Below are positions 6,175 through 6,893 of a stretch of 6,893 nt of DNA, piece by piece. Position numbers and translations under genes: made by a program. The first letter of the stretch is position 1; each line of letters opens with the position of its first letter. Source of the stretch: an uncultured Clostridia bacterium (lineage in GTDB: Bacteria; Bacillota; Clostridia; Christensenellales; DUVY01); NCBI GenBank assembly GCA_937895465.1, contig CALAYY010000199.1, positions 1 through 6,893 of the forward strand. The letters are read 5' to 3'. The notes under the pieces are model-generated. The model saw only the letters and a program-made list of their open reading frames with translations, was not told the origin of the DNA and did no database searches.

Positions 6175-6893
6175 ATGACAACTTTAAAACAAGGTAGTCG
6201 TGGCAGTGATGTTACCAACCTTCAAAACGCATTAAAGTCGGCAGGATATAATGTTGGCTCAGTTGACGGAATATTCGGCCCTAAAACATTATCTGCCGTC
6301 AAATCATACCAGACCGCTAAGGGGCTTAAGGCAGACGGTATTGTAGGTACAAAAACGTGGGGTGCATTAGGTGCAAAAACAACCACAAACCCAACATCTC
6401 AGACTAATAACAATAAATTGGTTGCTCCGACAATACCTAGGATTGATCCGTTTAAGCCTGATGAGAAAAACAAGCCTGAGCTGCCTACAATCGAACAACC
6501 GCCGCAGGCAGATGAATTTAAACCGAATATTGATATGTCAGAGTTAACAGACCAGTCGCTTGAGCTTTTAAAACCACAGTATGAACGCGGTAAAGAGAAA
6601 CTGCAAGACTTATATACTCAAAATGTACAGCATATCAATGATGAAGCCTTAAAACGTGGGATAGCACGTGGCAGTTATGTTGGCAATAGGCAAGATGAGG
6701 AAACCACACAGCATGGCAAAAGACTTGGAGATTTAGAACGGGATTATAACGAACAGGCAAACTTGATGGCAACGCAAAACTATGATAAGGAATGGAATAG
6801 GCAGTATCAGCTTCACAGAGATACCACAGAAGATACGTGGCGAAGATATAACGCAGATGTAGATACGGCATGGAAAAAGTATGGCGCATTAAT
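6175..6893 (+). CDS. Peptidoglycan-binding domain protein with a charged helical region, 3' end missing
   Basis: The frame is open from ATG 6175 to the right edge, with 239 codons visible. Residues 4-65 are a clear PG_binding_1 domain: LKQGSRGSDVTNLQNALKSA, then VDGIFGPKTLSAVKSYQ and KADGIVGTKTWGAL. A Thr/Asn-rich and then Pro-rich linker follows (68-117, with APTIPRIDPFKP and LPTIEQPP). Residues 118-239 look largely helical and highly charged, with ALKRGIARGSYVGN (158-171) and Trp/Tyr-spaced segments such as YDKEWNRQYQLHRD. There is no signal peptide and no amidase, lysozyme or peptidase motif in the visible part. Endolysins usually put the enzyme first and the wall-binding domain last; here the order is reversed and the second part resembles phage structural or helical proteins. 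It could be a virion-associated wall-binding protein, or an endolysin with its enzyme beyond the window edge. The binding domain is certain; the overall job is not. Confidence 0.88.
   Translation, partial: MTTLKQGSRGSDVTNLQNALKSAGYNVGSVDGIFGPKTLSAVKSYQTAKGLKADGIVGTKTWGALGAKTTTNPTSQTNNNKLVAPTIPRIDPFKPDEKNKPELPTIEQPPQADEFKPNIDMSELTDQSLELLKPQYERGKEKLQDLYTQNVQHINDEALKRGIARGSYVGNRQDEETTQHGKRLGDLERDYNEQANLMATQNYDKEWNRQYQLHRDTTEDTWRRYNADVDTAWKKYGAL

Noticed and set aside
6635..6889. Minus-strand 84-residue open frame with Tyr/His-rich sequence
   Set aside because: It is antisense to the peptidoglycan-binding gene, whose frame is clearly coding; no ribosome site and low-complexity composition.
1..6893. 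Stop-codon reassignment in the phage genome
   Set aside because: TGA, TAA and TAG each end at least one normal-looking gene, and no long gene is interrupted by any of them except the single TGA between the first two genes, which has a plausible new ATG after it.

Overview
The window looks like part of the late (virion structure) region of a tailed bacteriophage or prophage. The host is probably a low-GC Gram-positive bacterium, most plausibly a Clostridia-type Firmicute. The evidence is AT-rich DNA, strong GGAGGTGAT-type ribosome binding sites, one-directional closely packed or overlapping genes, a DUF859-type tail-fibre protein of the kind found in Firmicutes phages, and a peptidoglycan-binding domain protein. 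There is no integrase, attachment site or host gene here, so a free phage and an integrated prophage cannot be told apart. All seven genes are on the + strand; every minus-strand open frame is a shadow of a real gene.

Layout. Positions 1-1296 hold the 3' part of a beta-propeller-like virion protein, open to the left edge. Positions 1303-2907 encode a long repetitive fibre or tail-tip protein. It has four decapeptide repeats, then four 20-residue repeats, then a coiled-coil shaft and a small beta-rich C-terminal domain. Positions 2907-4991 encode a modular tail fibre: a DUF859-like N-terminal part, a GNDGAGSGLDADLLDG adaptor, a pyocin-knob-like domain, an HSH/YLPLSGG linker and a gp53-like C-terminal tip. 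Two small genes of unknown function follow (5004-5399 and 5381-5704). A Rho-independent terminator sits at 5715-5744. After it come a DUF1617-like small gene, which I start at GTG 5760, and from 6175 a gene that runs off the right edge. That last gene joins an N-terminal PG_binding_1 domain to a proline-rich linker and a charged helical region.

How they work together (inference). The first three genes would build the distal adsorption apparatus: a propeller hub or stabilisation protein, a trimeric shaft, and a receptor-binding fibre. The small genes after the fibre occupy the place where Firmicutes phages usually keep minor tail genes, fibre accessory genes and the entrance to the lysis module. 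The terminator splits this transcription unit from the DUF1617-like and peptidoglycan-binding genes. The last gene is the most unusual: its cell-wall-binding domain is at the N-terminus, and the visible remainder looks structural rather than enzymatic.

No RNA genes, CRISPR arrays, insertion sequences or intergenic gaps over 300 bases were seen. The only notable non-coding stretch is the 55 bases at 5705-5759.
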